DNA of 64,000 nucleotides from Reticulitermes speratus (GCA_021186555.1 JAJKFL010000042.1:18018521-18082520); one strand, 5' to 3'. Positions 33,379 through 45,334 are shown, numbered from the stretch's first letter. Program-made: numbers and translations. The notes: generated by a model not told the origin, from the sequence alone.

Positions 33379-33391
33379 CACCCCCCCCCCC
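33379..33391. repeat. Poly-C run
   Basis: About thirteen C residues. The stretch 33480-35215 that follows shows no recognisable gene or repeat family, only AT-rich intronic DNA. Confidence 0.6.
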
Positions 33392-35216
33392 CATCTGTTC
33401 CCCAGATTACCTCCCGCTATTAAAATCCTTAATTCACATATAGTCTCTTGAATCCTCTGTAACATGTGTACCTTCATCGTTTGGATGTAGTTATATTTAT
33501 GACATGAATTTTATAACATAATTTTTAAAATCAAACATAAATTATATATACAGCCTCAGTGTCAGCCCCCCCCTCCCCCCCAGTGAAGAGTGCTTGCCTG
33601 CTGTAAAGATACTTGAATGTCCCCCTTCGTATACATGGGCCATAAAGAAATCATGCAATAACGTAGCGTCGCTTTCTGCTAATAGCTCTGAGGTTAAGTG
33701 TCGCACAGATATGTATCCCAAAAGAATGTCGTCAATAAGGCCTCCCCGCCAAAGCTTATGTATCAGAAGAGCCGGATTGTATTATACTGTACGTTCCGAT
33801 AAGATGTTGCAGTAATGAGCGTGCAAGCGGGGTAGGGAGATAGTGACCGCCCGTTACAATAACACAGTTGATAACGCCTTAGGCCGACATCCATATTGAT
33901 TAGTGAAAACTGTCATTACGTGTATCATCAATAGCGTCATCTTCAGCAGCCTCCAACGCTCACGTCGCTTGGGCGACACTTAACAACCTCTGGCAGCGAA
34001 GGTTCAGCATCGTTTGTCACTTGGGCTGAATCCGTCAACCTGTAAATACAGCTCACCTCCTCACAACATTGTTCCCTATGGTGATGATGATGATAAACCC
34101 TTACAAATTCACTAATACATCCGGTTACGGTATTTTGATTTTGAAAATGAAAGTGGCAAGCCCATATTCCTCTGGATGGGGGCACTGAGCAAGCAAGGGA
34201 CCATAGTTTCTAATTTGTATTTTCTAGGAGACTTTACTGCCAGTTTGAAAAAGGTACAGAGCTTGTGTAGCACGATCAGTAGTGTGATTTTGTGTGATTG
34301 TTATTGATACATACATTGCAGTTTCAACAAAAGACCTCTCATGATTTGTGAAAACCTTTTTCGATGTCGTGTTTTGTTAATTATTTTATTTTAATATTTT
34401 AGTAATACGTTATAAATTAATGCTAACTCTAGAATATTTACATTAGGGAAGGCGTAACTGCATGTTATTAATATTTTCAGCACTTAGTGGCATGCATACA
34501 TATTTTGTTAGTGTTAGTGGTACGCAAGAAAGAGCAAAGGTACCAAACCGCTGATCTAGTTTATTTTTCTTAGTCGCTGCAAGGAAATGCCCGAATGATT
34601 TATACAGAAGCATTCCTGGATTTTTCTGTTGCACTTGTGAAATAAAGGCTTGTCATGTCGTGCTGCCGTGTAAATTGTGTTGCTGAAACCGTGTCGTCAG
34701 GTAACAAAGTCGTCATTTTATACGTTTGTGCCTATGATATTCACTTGAACTGGAACTATCGAAAAATCGGAAAGTAAACTTGAAGAGATTTGAGGTTAGC
34801 ACAGCGGTGTTGCTGTAGATTCAAATACACTGGACTTTTACAACGTGTCTACTGGTGAGTAGTTACTGACGATTTGAAGGATCGTTGTGCCTTCGTCATC
34901 AAGATCAAGCGGTCAGACTCTTTGCCAGTCGACAAGGCCCGACACCCCAGGAGTCTTAACTCTGCTACTACAAACATCATGACTATATTCTGCCGTGCAG
35001 TGCTTTGATCTTCGCGACTTTTACCTTATAGTGCGAGAAATTAACGGAATCGGCTTTGGGAGTTAATGTAGATCCCTTTCAAGTTTTCTTATGCTTTGTT
35101 GACGGCGTATAACACAACAGAATGTACAAGTTAGGAATGTATTCATAACTAACTAACCAGCCAACAAACAAACTAATTCCACGGATCAGAGTCCTTCAGA
35201 AGCTGACAGGTCGTTA

Positions 35217-35600
35217 GCTAGTTAAGAAATTCCCTGCATTTTATGGAACCCGAACGTTCATTACTGTATTCACAAGAGCCCGCCACCTGTCCCTATCCTG
35301 AGACAGATCAATCCAGTCCATGCCTCCCCATCCTACGTCTTCAAGATCCATTTTAACATTATTCTCCCATCTACGCCTACGCCTTCCAAGTCGTCTTGTT
35401 CCCTCACGTTTCCCACCAAAACTCTGTATGCACCTCTTCCTGTCTCCCATACATGCCACATGCCCCGCCCATCTCATTCTTCGTGATTTGATCACCCGAT
35501 TAATACTTATATTAATATTTGGAGCTTGGAGAGAGACAGTGATGTCAGTGTAAAACTGAACAGATTTGGCCAGTGAGTGGAAGTATGAAATGCGTATGAT
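35217..35600 (-). pseudogene. LINE reverse-transcriptase C-terminal fragment
   Basis: The minus-strand frame 35651-35241 contains INRVIKSRRMRWAGHVACMG, GRRRRRWENNVKMDL and WRALVNTVMN, the C-terminal signature of the LINE family at 4772-5353. The last 130 codons are intact. The homology begins near 35500, so the copy is strongly 5'-truncated. The shared 3' terminus TTAGCTAGTTAAGAAATTCC is at 35214-35233. Confidence 0.82.
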
Positions 35601-35734
35601 TAGGAAAATACCAAAAGAAAGCTTTGCTAAAATAGAGTAATTGCCAAACATTTGTTAAGCAGATGCAAATGCTGCACGTTTATTAAGGTGCAAATGAAAA
35701 TAATGGTTAATGGAGCAATGCCATCTGCAGGTCG

Positions 35735-35760
35735 ACCGCCTGAGCCATGGTACGGCCAGA
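35735..35760 (-). mobile_element. SINE family 3 head fragment
   Basis: The minus strand reads TGGCCGTACCATGGCTCAGG, then CGGTCG, the first 26 nt of the family 3 head. Nothing else of the element follows. Confidence 0.35.
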
Positions 35761-36029
35761 TGCATTTACTTACTTGGATTATATAATTATTGAACTTCTT
35801 ATGTTCTTAATTCAGGGCACAAGGGTGTTTTTGTCGACATTATCACGATTGCCGCTTCAGACACGTGTGCATTGATTGGAAGCACAACGCAGTGAGGACT
35901 GTTACAGCACTTACGGCCGTAGGATGCTGAACGGAGGAAACGAAGCACGGAACGAACGTTATGGTCCGACTCCGTAAGTGTGGCAGGCAGACTAATTAAA
36001 CGAGAGGAGTTTTCTGAATGAAAACCGAC

Positions 36030-36200
36030 AGTGTTTGGTACAGTTACATCTACCTCCTCACGACCTTTTCATTAACAATTCTTTCATCTACGTTTGGGTC
36101 TGCGAAGTGGTTTCTTCCCTTAAGCCTTGCCGACGCGTGTATTATCGTATTTATGCGTGCCACGTGCCACTTATATCTCATATTTCTTTGATCAACCAAA
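36030..36200 (-). pseudogene. Decayed LINE 3' fragment
   Basis: The order of plus-strand landmarks (a CTCACGACC-like stretch, AACAATTCTTTCATCTACG, AGTGGTTTCTTCCCTTAAGC, GTGCCACGTGCCACTTATAT, TTTGATCAACC) follows the LINE copies at 4850-5040 and 35320-35500. No frame survives. Confidence 0.4.
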
Positions 36201-36338
36201 CAAATTTTGCATGAGGTGTTCATTTGTTAACATTTAATCCTGGCAGCTACTAGTATGTCTTGCCTTATCTCCAACAGTTTTGTAGTGTCAGACAGGGCTG
36301 GAAAAATGAGGATTTTTTTTCGATTCCTGGCAGGACTA

Positions 36339-36510
36339 AAAGATTTTTCTCTTCTCCAAAGCGTCCAAACCGGCTGTGGGGATCACTCGGCCTTCTATTC
36401 AATTGGTACGAGGGGCTGTTTCTCCGGGGGCAAAGCGGCCGGTGTGTAAAGCTTACCATTCACCTCCATCGAGCACCGAGGTTAAAATTTAGTGGATCTA
36501 TACTTCCACT
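36339..36510 (+). mobile_element. SINE family 2, 3' part
   Basis: The segment contains TCCAAACCGGCTGTGGGG, CTATTCAATTGGTACGAGG, TCCGGGGGCAAAGCGGCCGG and GAGCACCGAGGTTAAA, in the order seen at 28260-28400. The tRNA-like head is absent. Confidence 0.6.
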
Positions 36511-36574
36511 TCTTCACGTGTCTTTATTTTGTGCATAGGGATAACTTTGCTCTTTGCAGTCCATCTTCTAGCAG

Positions 36575-37205
36575 ACATTCAGACGTGACTCCGAATTTGG
36601 ATTTAATGGAGGATGTGGAATATTTCAAGTATTTGGGTAGCATGATAACAAATGACGAAAGATGTACATGTGAAATTAAATCCAGGATTGTCATGGCAAA
36701 AGCAGCATGCAACAAGAATAAGAATCTTGTCGCCACCAAACTGGACTTAAATTTAAGGAAGAAACTTAGTGAAGTGCTTTATTTGGAGCATAGCTTTGTA
36801 TGGTGCTGAAACGTGGACACTTCGGAAAGTAGATCAGAAATACCTGGAAATTTTTGAAATGTGGTGCTGGAGAAGAATGGAGATCAGTTGGACCGATCGT
36901 GTGAGAAATTAATAAGTATTAGAGTCAAGAAGGAGAGGAATATCCTACCAACAATAAAAAGTAGAAAGGCTAACTGGATTGGTCACATCTTGCGTAGAAA
37001 CTGCCTTCTAAAACACGTGATTGAAGGAAAGCTAGAGGGAAAGACAAAAGAAACGGTGAGAAGAGGAAGAAGACGTAAGCAAATACTGGATGGCCTCAAA
37101 GGAACGAGAGGGTGCTGAAAATTGAAAGAGGTAGCCCTAGATCGCACTCTGTGGAGAACTCGCTTTGGAAGAGGCTGTGCACCTGTCGTAAGACAGACTA
37201 CAGAA
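36575..37205 (+). pseudogene. RTE-like LINE 3' fragment
   Basis: The first open part (36492-36809) gives VEYFKYLGSMITNDERCTCE and NLVATKLDLNLRKKL. A frameshift near 36775 is followed by GAETWTLRKV-like text, and the part 36861-37118 gives NWIGHILRRNCLLKHVIEG. The 3' end is AGACAGACTACAGAATAACT near 37190-37209. It matches the copies at 20046 and 48926, and carries more of the 5' side than the 20-kb copy. Confidence 0.85.
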
Positions 37206-37240
37206 TAACTGAATTGCTTAGGGTAGGATATCTCAAAAGA

Positions 37241-37323
37241 ACCTTGATTTCAGGCTTCCGAAACGTCGGTAAACAATTACCACACGACGCCGCGCAATAT
37301 CTCAGAAGAGCGCAGATCTCATC
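37241..37323 (+). repeat. Fold-back element, family B, internally deleted
   Basis: TTGATTTCAGGCTTCCG at 37241 is the inverse of the family B tail. It passes directly into GAAACGTCGGTAAACAATTA and the right arm ending CGCAGATCTCATC at 37322. The left arm and most of the core are missing. Confidence 0.65.
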
Positions 37324-37937
37324 TGAAAATAATTTTCTGACTTCTGAGTTTCGATGACCGCAAACTGAATGAGTCTTTATTTTATGCGGAACTGTATTGC
37401 ATCAGACTACATTATAATCTAAAAGGTATCGAGGTCGGTGAGATTCCATATACATTATATAACGAGTAACAGAGTCACTTGACGTGTATATTTTACGTTC
37501 TCGTTGATGGTCAAAGGAAGGACATTGGTGAACAATAGACTTTTATTTAAGGGTTGAGTCGCTAGACTAAAGAATACGTGTTGGATTGCCATTTTAATTC
37601 ATTTTAAGTAACCACGCCTGACATGCTTTCAACCATCAGATACATCATGAGGGGCCTCCTAAGGGCACATGCGTGGTATTGTAATTTACACATTGGTAGA
37701 GTAAGTTGGAAAACGAGTAGGGCTAATTATATTGGATATCTTGTCTTCCTAAAACACTTTGCTACGTCATCAAAATCTTTAAAAACTTGTAACCTTTAAA
37801 TAACATAAAGCCAGACAAATGTAACTGTCAATTATAGAGCTACTGTCACAGCTACAGTATACATACGCTCTCCAGATTTATCTGTAGTTACGTTTCTGAA
37901 GGTCCGATGCAAGCCGAATTTTGCGCAGTTTGGAATT
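37324..37937. other. Intronic stretch, nothing recognised
   Basis: No exon, RNA gene or repeat family could be supported. Confidence 0.45.
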
Positions 37938-38215
37938 CAGTTTTTTTTTTTTTTTTTTTTTTTTTTTCAATGGCTATAGAGCCCCTTGGGGGCCTAGGCC
38001 GCCTCATTGCTCGAGGCTTCACGATCACACTTTAAGACACAGCACACTCGGTAGGACTCCTCTGGACGAGTAACCAGCCCGTCGCAGAGACCTCCACTGA
38101 CAACACACAACACTCACGAGAGACAGACATCCATGTCCTCGACGGGATTCGAACCCACAATCCCAGTAAGCGAGCGACCGCAGACCTACGCCTTAGACCG
38201 CACGGCCACTGGGAT
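37938..38215 (-). mobile_element. SINE family 4 with long A tail, minus orientation
   Basis: The minus-strand head is CAGTGGCCGTGCGGTCTAAG near 38213, the B box is TTGTGGGTTCGAATCCCG near 38166-38149, and the 3' end is CCCCAAGGGGCTCTATAGCC. It is followed by about 28 A (poly-T on the plus strand, 37940-37967). This is the only family 4 copy here with an obvious poly-A tail. Confidence 0.82.
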
Positions 38216-38745
38216 CGGGGAGATTCAGTATACGTGGTCAAATATATATGTATATACGAGTAAAACGGAGTCCAGTTGAAATCTAAGCTCCAGCACACGA
38301 GAATCTGACTGGCCGTCGCATGACCGCCACGCCACCTGTGTTAACGTCCTCCAATATTCTTCCGCCACCATCGTGTCACAGCGCTTTCATTCCCGCAAGG
38401 AAAAATTCGGCGCTTTTCAAAAAAAATTTTTTTTTTTTTTTTAGTTTTTTTAGTTTTTAAAATCACGTAAGTCTGAAATTGAGTAACTAGAAATTTTGTA
38501 AGTCGGGGATTTTTCTGTACTGTGTAATTATTGGGCCATTATCCTCACCATCATCATCACTGCAATGTCCTAGTTCCTTCAGCTTCTTCTGTAAGAGGAT
38601 ACTGTGAATGTAAGTCGTCACTGGTCGAGTATATATATATATATGATCTGCAGAATGTGGGTGGGTAATGTTCTGTGTGTGTTTGTGTGTGTACGTTGCT
38701 GGCCTTTGGTTAGGTCAGGCACGTATGATTAGTGTCGGTCACTGC

Positions 38746-39000
38746 AGCTCTCCCTCCCCCTGGCGCAACAACCCCTAGTGGTCCAAGGCCTCATTATCGA
38801 GGCTTCTCGATCACTCTCAGACAACCAAACTCGGTAGGAGTCCTCTGGACGAGTGATCAGCCCGACGCATTGACCTGTACCTGACAACACACAACACTCA
38901 CAAAAAACAGACATCCATGCCCCTGGCGGGATTCGAACCCGCAATCCCAGCAAGCGAGCGGTCACAGACCCACGCCGTAGACCGCGGGGGCCACTTCCGT
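38746..39000 (-). mobile_element. SINE family 4, minus orientation
   Basis: The minus strand shows GTGGCCCCCGCGGTCTACGG, TTGCGGGTTCGAATCCCGCC and AGTGTTGTGTGTTGTCAGGT. It is collinear with the other family 4 copies and moderately diverged. Confidence 0.75.
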
Positions 39001-39538
39001 GCACAGTTACTGATTGTAAATTTCCGTTGATTGTATTCATAAATATATCCGAAGGGCAAGAGATATGAATTACCATTCTTCCGATTGCGTTTTCGTTAAG
39101 CTATTTTCAAGTAATCATTTTTTTTTCTAAAGGCTTCTCAAAAGTCGTTCTTTCTGCCCTTCATTTTCTGAGAACAAGCCAAAATACTGTATTTTGGAGG
39201 GAAAATCAAATCTGTACATGCGAATTTGCAGGAATTTTAACTTCGCATTGTAGGAATAATTCATAGCTTTCTGTTTATTTTAAGCTTGGTTTAATAATAG
39301 GGTAGGTTATGGACTGGCTTCATCTGACTCAGCATAGTTACCAGTGGAGGGCTTTTGTGCATATGGTAATGAACCTGTAGGTACCATATAATTTCTGGAC
39401 TAGCTATGAAACTGCTAGCTTTAGAAGAATGACTCTGTTGTATGGAGTTACTTTAACCTTGGCCGAGTAAGTCAACTGAGTTAGCTCAGTTCAGTACTTG
39501 GCCATGTACCTGCTGCCCGAACAGCATAAATGCCAACT

Positions 39539-39566
39539 ACAAAACCAATAATAATAATAATAATAA
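39539..39566. repeat. (AAT)n microsatellite
   Basis: About eight AAT units. A second run of the same unit lies at 40944-40968, so the LINE fragment between them is bracketed by AAT repeats. Confidence 0.9.
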
Positions 39567-39799
39567 TAAATACAGGAACAACATGCCGGGGAAACACGAA
39601 ATCAAAGAACTACACAAAACAGCCATACTGGGCACTGCACACATACTGCGGAAAGTACTGATGTAAAGTACAAACTATTCAGCATGGGAAATAACATTAC
39701 ACGTAGCATGAATTGTAACTATAGAATATCTGCAACACTGTATACCCTAGCAACATGTTTGCTTGATGTATATAATTGTAAATACCCTACATAAAGGTG

Positions 39800-40952
39800 G
39801 TAACTAATAATTCAATTCAGTTCAATTCAATTCTAGTTTATTAATGTGCCGAGTCAACAGCCAGATGGCCAATTACAGAAACAGCACAACATACAAACAC
39901 AAATAACAACGGATAATGAACAGGACACAAACCAAACACAACCAAAACAAACAAACAAACAAACAAAATAATACTTAAATAATTAATAAACACACCTTGT
40001 AATAATGTAGTAAAATAATATCACACCTAAGTGTGACAATTTGACTTCTGAAGATATCCAATTGATTACAAACTGAATTTGCCACAGTTGCACACCGGCC
40101 GGAGGGGCAATTTGTATAGGATGAACTGACATGAAACAAAGGAAAGTCTCGGAGATTCCGAGTGGGTATTCGTAGACCAATAATATCCATGGTAGACGGA
40201 AAAGGTTTAGAGCCCAGGAAAACATTAATGACAAAAATTGCATCAAGTTGATGTCTTCTCTCGTGTAAATTACGTAAATTAAGTACTTGAAGAGCATTAG
40301 CATAACTATAGCCATTACTGTCTGGGGAAAGGAATCGATTATAGCATAGAGCTACAAACTTCTTTTGAATGCGCTGAAGTTCTTTAGCATTAGTAGAAGT
40401 AATTGAATTCCATACTACGGATGCGTACTCTAATTTGGGTCTAACAAGTGAAAAACATAAAATCAATAAACTGTCAAGAGTCGAAAATGAAAAGGTAATA
40501 TTACGAATGAAACCCAAAAGCTTAATAGATTGAGAAAAAATGTAATCAACGTGAGAGTGAAAGTATAATTTGGAATCAATAAAAACTCCCAAAACTTTAA
40601 TACAATCAGTACTTGTAATATAAGTATCCCCAAGTTTATATTTCAAGAGAAGTGTGTTAGTTTTCCTGAAGAAGGTAATGGCTCGAGTTTTACTAATATT
40701 GAGATTCATGAAGTTAGCAGTCCACCAACGTTGTATGGAATCAATATCTAATTGTAACTGAGTGAAATCATCAAATGACTTAATAACACGAAAATTTTGT
40801 ATATCATCAGCAAAAAGAAGAAATTTTGAATGTGTTATTTCATTACATAGATCATCTATAAATATGTTAAAAAGCAGAGTCCCTAGTACAGAGCCTTGAG
40901 GAACACCGGCAAGGATTCTAAAAGGCGCCGAAATAATATCAGAAATAATAAT
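39800..40952 (-). pseudogene. Non-LTR retrotransposon reverse transcriptase, 5'-truncated
   Basis: The minus-strand frame is open from about 40952 to a stop at 39975, longer than the segment that begins at the internal Met (40709). It starts with APFRILAGVPQGSVLGTLLF (RT motif B region), then FLLFADD (catalytic Asp pair), WWTANFMNLNISKTR, and VLGVFIDSKLYFHSHV. The thumb region follows with LVRPKLEYASVVWN and LQRIQKKFVALCYNRF. This is a Jockey/CR1-type polymerase half; the endonuclease and fingers are missing. The 3' end is followed by a TTGAA-type repeat at 39808-39832, a common LINE tail. The intact frame suggests a fairly recent insertion. Confidence 0.85.
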
Positions 40953-40970
40953 AATAATAATAATAATGGA

Positions 40971-42011
40971 AAATGAACAAGATTATTGTTATTCCATTGG
41001 TCTTGTCTGCTACGGTGGCCATACCTAACATGCTTAGCCAAAGCCTCACTACCCTCAATTCACCGCCACGCATACTGTCCCAGGTACAGAAAGTGGTCTA
41101 CTAAACAGCTGTTCCGTCGTGGGAAAATTCTTCATTGATAAAGTCCACTTACCTGATGATGATGTTGAAAATCCCTAATTATGTCACTTTAGCATGTTCC
41201 CAGACCCCCTCCCCCCCCAGTAGTACTTGGTCAAATGACCCGTACTCTGGATGCTCCCCAACACCGGACATAGCCTGAGACTGCCCCACATAATATTTGT
41301 GCTCCTAATTTTATTTTTTAGTTAATACTGTGAGTTTTACTTGACTATTAAACGAATTTAAGTAATGGCAACACCCACGAGGATCTTCAAAATGAAAGAG
41401 ATGACAGTAACTTTTATGTACTGTGTGACATCAGCTCTGTTGCTTTGCGTGTTGAATTCTAAGGCTAGGGCTAATTACACTGTGATATACATGCAAACAG
41501 AAACATCACTTTTGCTAAATTGTAATGATTCGAATTGAAATGCAAGAGGGCTTGACATTTAGTTTAATAATGGAGGCAACAGGCACCTCTCATTCTTTGT
41601 ATGTTAACGAAATTCATGAATGAGATGAATGCAAAGTGTTGCCAATTGGAAAGAGATCTGCATCTTGTCAGTCTTTTGTACCTGTGACTTGATTTATTCA
41701 TCGTTACACTGAAGGAGGTGTAAAGAGGATATGAATTTTCATTCAAAATAGACACAAAAGGTCATGCCCATATTACAGCTCGTACATTCACTGCCAGAAT
41801 GCGCATGAACCTTTCTGTTTCTTGGGCCACTGTCAAAGGTTTGCAATTCCGCAAGGGTTCCCCCATCCCAAGTTTCTTTTAGTGCTGACTTTCTTTCTTT
41901 TTCTGATCACGAAAATACGAAAATGAATCACCTAACATGTTTTGTTTATTATTTAAACAATCCGTCATTATCTCAGACTGACGTAGACAAAGACGATTTG
42001 TGTGTAAATAA
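40971..42011. other. Intronic stretch, nothing recognised
   Basis: No exon or repeat family recognised. A short C run lies at 41212-41218. Confidence 0.45.
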
Positions 42012-42290
42012 CTGGGGGCCGGGATAGCATTGTCAGTAGGTTACGGGCTGGACTATACATAGTTCGATTCCCAGCAGGGTAAGAGATTTTTCTCATCTCC
42101 AAACTCCAGACCGGCTCTGGAGCCCATTCAATGGATCCTGGCCTTCTTTCCACGGGGGTAAATCGGCCGGTGCTTGAAGTTAACCACTTACCTCAATTTA
42201 GTGCCGAGGTTAAGAATGAGTGGAAATATACCCCTTCTCGCCCTATACGCCTTCATGGCGTGGACAGAGACAGCTCTTCCTTTTTATCTT
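42012..42290 (+). mobile_element. SINE family 2, diverged
   Basis: The element begins GGGGGCCGGGATAGCATTGT, has a diverged B box (AGTTCGATTCCCAGC), and continues with CAGACCGGCTCTGGAGCCC, CACGGGGGTAAATCGGCCGG and GTGCCGAGGTTAAGAATGAG to CGCCTTCATGGCGTGG. Confidence 0.75.
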
Positions 42291-42309
42291 GTATGACTAA
42301 TTGAATGTG

Positions 42310-42475
42310 ATTTGGAAGGAAACCGTCGTGGTCTAATCGAGGTGCGATCCCGGTACTTAGGTGAAAGGACGGAAGAAATGAACAGAATCCTGAGAATAGC
42401 CGGTAACCCGGCCAGGATTCGAATGCGGCACCTTTCGAATACACGTCTAGGGCTGTTACTGCTGCACCAACCTGC
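42310..42475 (-). mobile_element. tRNA-like SINE, family 6
   Basis: The minus strand begins GGTTGGTGCAGCAGTAACAG and has CGAAAGGTGCCGCATTCGAA followed by TCCTGGC, a tRNA head with A-box and B-box similarity. GTCCTTTCACCTAAGTACCG follows. Only one copy was seen, so the family assignment is tentative. Confidence 0.5.
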
Positions 42476-43507
42476 TTGTGTCTCTAAATATTACCACTGT
42501 GATTTATTTGTCTATAACTCCATTGAGCAGGATATTTCTTCAGAAGTTAAAACTCACCTAGTGAAGAAATACTTTCATGGAAACCGAAGGTCAGTTACCG
42601 TGTTTAGAAGGGCCCACCGTCGGAGTTTATTCTGAGTCAAAGCAATTCACATCTTTACATCCTATTTACTTTATATACAGCATAATGATAACTTCCCTTC
42701 CAAGTTGAGTTATCCCTATTTGTTTTCTTCAGGGTTCTCGGCTACAAAGTATTATACATTTTTTGTCTATGTAACGCCTGCTGAATGCCTCTCCAACCTA
42801 GTCCAAATATTTTCCTAAGCCTGCCTCGCTATATGTGAGAAATATTAGTCATTTTATCACTTTCCATTTCGTAAAGTTAGTTTTAAAACATCAGAGCGTA
42901 TAAATAATTTTGAAGCAAAATTACATAGTTGTATCGTAACAGAGAATGAAGAGAAGATTGTTTTCGTCCTATGTGTGACGCCCTGTAGTCTGGCAGAGGT
43001 GTAGCGACGTTTCAGATAAACCTGCTGTCCCCCTTATAAGGATATATAGATTAGAAGAAGGGATTATTCACTCCACGCGAAAGTAGGAGATTTAGTAACG
43101 TTTGCGCATTGCATCCATTTCTAGGCTTTAGAAAGTATCTGTTGATAATGAAACCTTCATTTAGAAATCCGTGAGGTGTAAAATGTATGTCATCCTAACT
43201 TCTAATGAGATTTGTATGGCTTTCAACATTTCCTTGCAAGTTCATCACACCGTCACTAAGCAAGACTTTAGCTGGCGAAGTTGCTCTCCAGTCCGTATAT
43301 AACGAACTTAGTCGTGATCGGTCCTGGAGACGTGGGGCGAAGTGAAGGGGGGGGGGATCACGTGTTCGAGTTTTCTTTTTAAGATTCTAAAATAATTAAG
43401 GGAAAACACCTGAACTGTGTACTGCAAAGTAACTAACAGTTATCACGATAACAATTCCATTTTAACACGACTATTTTAGTTTATTGACACTGATTCAGGA
43501 TATAGAG

Positions 43508-43692
43508 CGACTGATACATAATCAACTACATGTTTCGGCCCGTGCGAGCCACCATCAGGTCGCCACTTAACACCATATTCCTCCAGTTGGCTTGCAATAG
43601 TGTCAAACAGCTAATTGATGGAATATGCTGCTAAGTGATGACCTGAAGATGGCTCGCATGGGCCGAAACATGTAGTTTGATTATATATCACT
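43508..43692 (+). repeat. Fold-back element with hammerhead-like motifs, family D
   Basis: The left arm GATACATAATCAACTACATG and the right arm CATGTAGTTTGATTATATATC pair, enclosing a spacer of about 50 nt. On the plus strand CTGAAGA, hairpin GGCT-CGCAT-GGCC and GAAACATGTA lie at about 43642-43672. The minus-strand mirror has CTGATGG. No tail or target duplication was recognised. Confidence 0.65.
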
Positions 43693-44686
43693 TACTACTA
43701 CTACTACGTGTATACACTTTCATATAGTAAATGAATAAAGCTCTGTTGAAAGGGAATTGTTAGTGTGGTAATTATTAGTTAAATAGCACAGCGGGTTGCA
43801 ACATTTGAAAGGGGAAAAAACTGCAAAATTACTTGTTTATACTGCGTTACAGGTTGGATGAAAGACATGTCGCCTGTTAGGCTTATGTTTCTAGGATTAT
43901 GAATAGCTCCTTTTAGTCTAGTGTTGTCTATGGATATTTCCGGGTACAGTTTCTGTGCGCTTGCAGATTACAGATGTAGTTTCAGCATGACGTGGGACCC
44001 CCACGTGTCAGTATATACACGTGACACGGTGCTTAAATGAGCAAATCTGGCTGATGGATTGGCTCGGTTGTACCCCAGAATTGGCCTGCACATTCAGCTA
44101 GCCTTACAGCCCTACATTGCCGTATGTTGGAGGGCACTGTGAAGGTGGTGCGTGAAGGCGAAGTGAAGAGATTACAGGACGTACTTAATTGAATTTTGGA
44201 TCCGGCAGGACGTATGCATGACCCTTATGTTTTACCCAAGGTTACACATGCCACTGTTAGACGAGCCACATCGTGCAATGAAACTGAAGGTCACCATTTT
44301 GAACACTGATGGAACTGAACTGTACATTAATCTATTTAAAAAAAAATAAAGATTGTGCATAGTTGTTCTGTTAATTATCATGGACTTCAAATAGTTATTG
44401 CTACAGAACCGTTGGGAATTCGTCCCATGACATTACTGATTGTGGATAACGTCAGAAACAGGACTGACATAACGTCACCAGACAGTCCGTATAAGAATGT
44501 AATTTTGCTGATTCCTACCGCAGACCGAAGTGAAAACTCCAAAAGATGTAAAGAAATTTGCTCCATAATCTCGCCAGTATGTACGGTAGCCACGGTTGTT
44601 ACACACGATACACACGTATCGTGGTAGTGATTTTTTGGATGGGATTTAAATTCTTATGCCCAATCTTTTTTAGTACGAAGGTAAAC
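43693..44686. other. Intronic stretch, nothing recognised
   Basis: An open frame at 44355-44627 shows no family features and is likely chance. Confidence 0.4.
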
Positions 44687-45279
44687 TTTGTACTTGTTAA
44701 CTAATTAAAAGATTTAATAGACCGACATGTGCACTATATTCTTATAACCAAGTCAATCACCCCTACATATGTTTCGGCCTATAACAGGCCATCTTCAGGG
44801 GGTCAAAGTTTTTTACATAGACTTTACATCTGTTGTTCAATTTTCAAAAAGTTAGTACATCCACATAAAAGTAAAATAAACCTTAGTTCCCAATGGATTT
44901 AAGTATTATTTCTTTCAGCTGTAAAAGCCTAGGGAATTTGTTTACATAAAAGGTTAAAAAATTACATATTTGCTGTTATATATAAATTATAAATTAGTGG
45001 CAGTCCGGTCTTGTATGCTGTTATCACAAGGATGTTGAAGTTTTCCTGCGTTATGTTGTACGAGTTGTGCGTTGTGTACTGCACCGGCTGGTTGCGTTGT
45101 GACTAGTGTTCAACTAGTGAAAAACTTTGACCCCCTGAAGATGACCTGTTATAGGCCGAAACATATGTAGAGGTGATTGACTTGGTTATAAGAATATAGT
45201 GCACATGTTGGTCTAATAAAACTTTTAATTAGTTAACAAGATGCACGGTGAATACAACGTGAAATTTTGTACTTGTTAA
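44687..45279 (+). mobile_element. Penelope-like hairpin element, family A, with 14-bp target duplication
   Basis: The element spans 44701-45265. Arms start at 44701 and end at 45232, separated by a unique AT-rich middle. The right arm has CTGAAGA at 45135-45141 and GAAAC from 45158 then ATATGTA; the left arm mirrors it on the minus strand with a perfect GGCCT-GTTAT-AGGCC stem II. ACCCC before the core and GGGGT after it can form stem I in the left-arm version. The tail (45233-45265) contains ATGCACGGTGAATACAACG. TTTGTACTTGTTAA flanks it at 44687-44700 and 45266-45279. Confidence 0.85.
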
Positions 45280-45334
45280 TTTGAATGTAATTTCTGTGAA
45301 GTTTTGGCTGCTACAGATGTACTGTGATACTGAC

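Noticed and set aside
41149..41180. Hammerhead-like motif at CCTGATGATGATGTTGAAAATC
   Set aside because: No stem II can form between CTGATGA and GAAA and there are no inverted arms.
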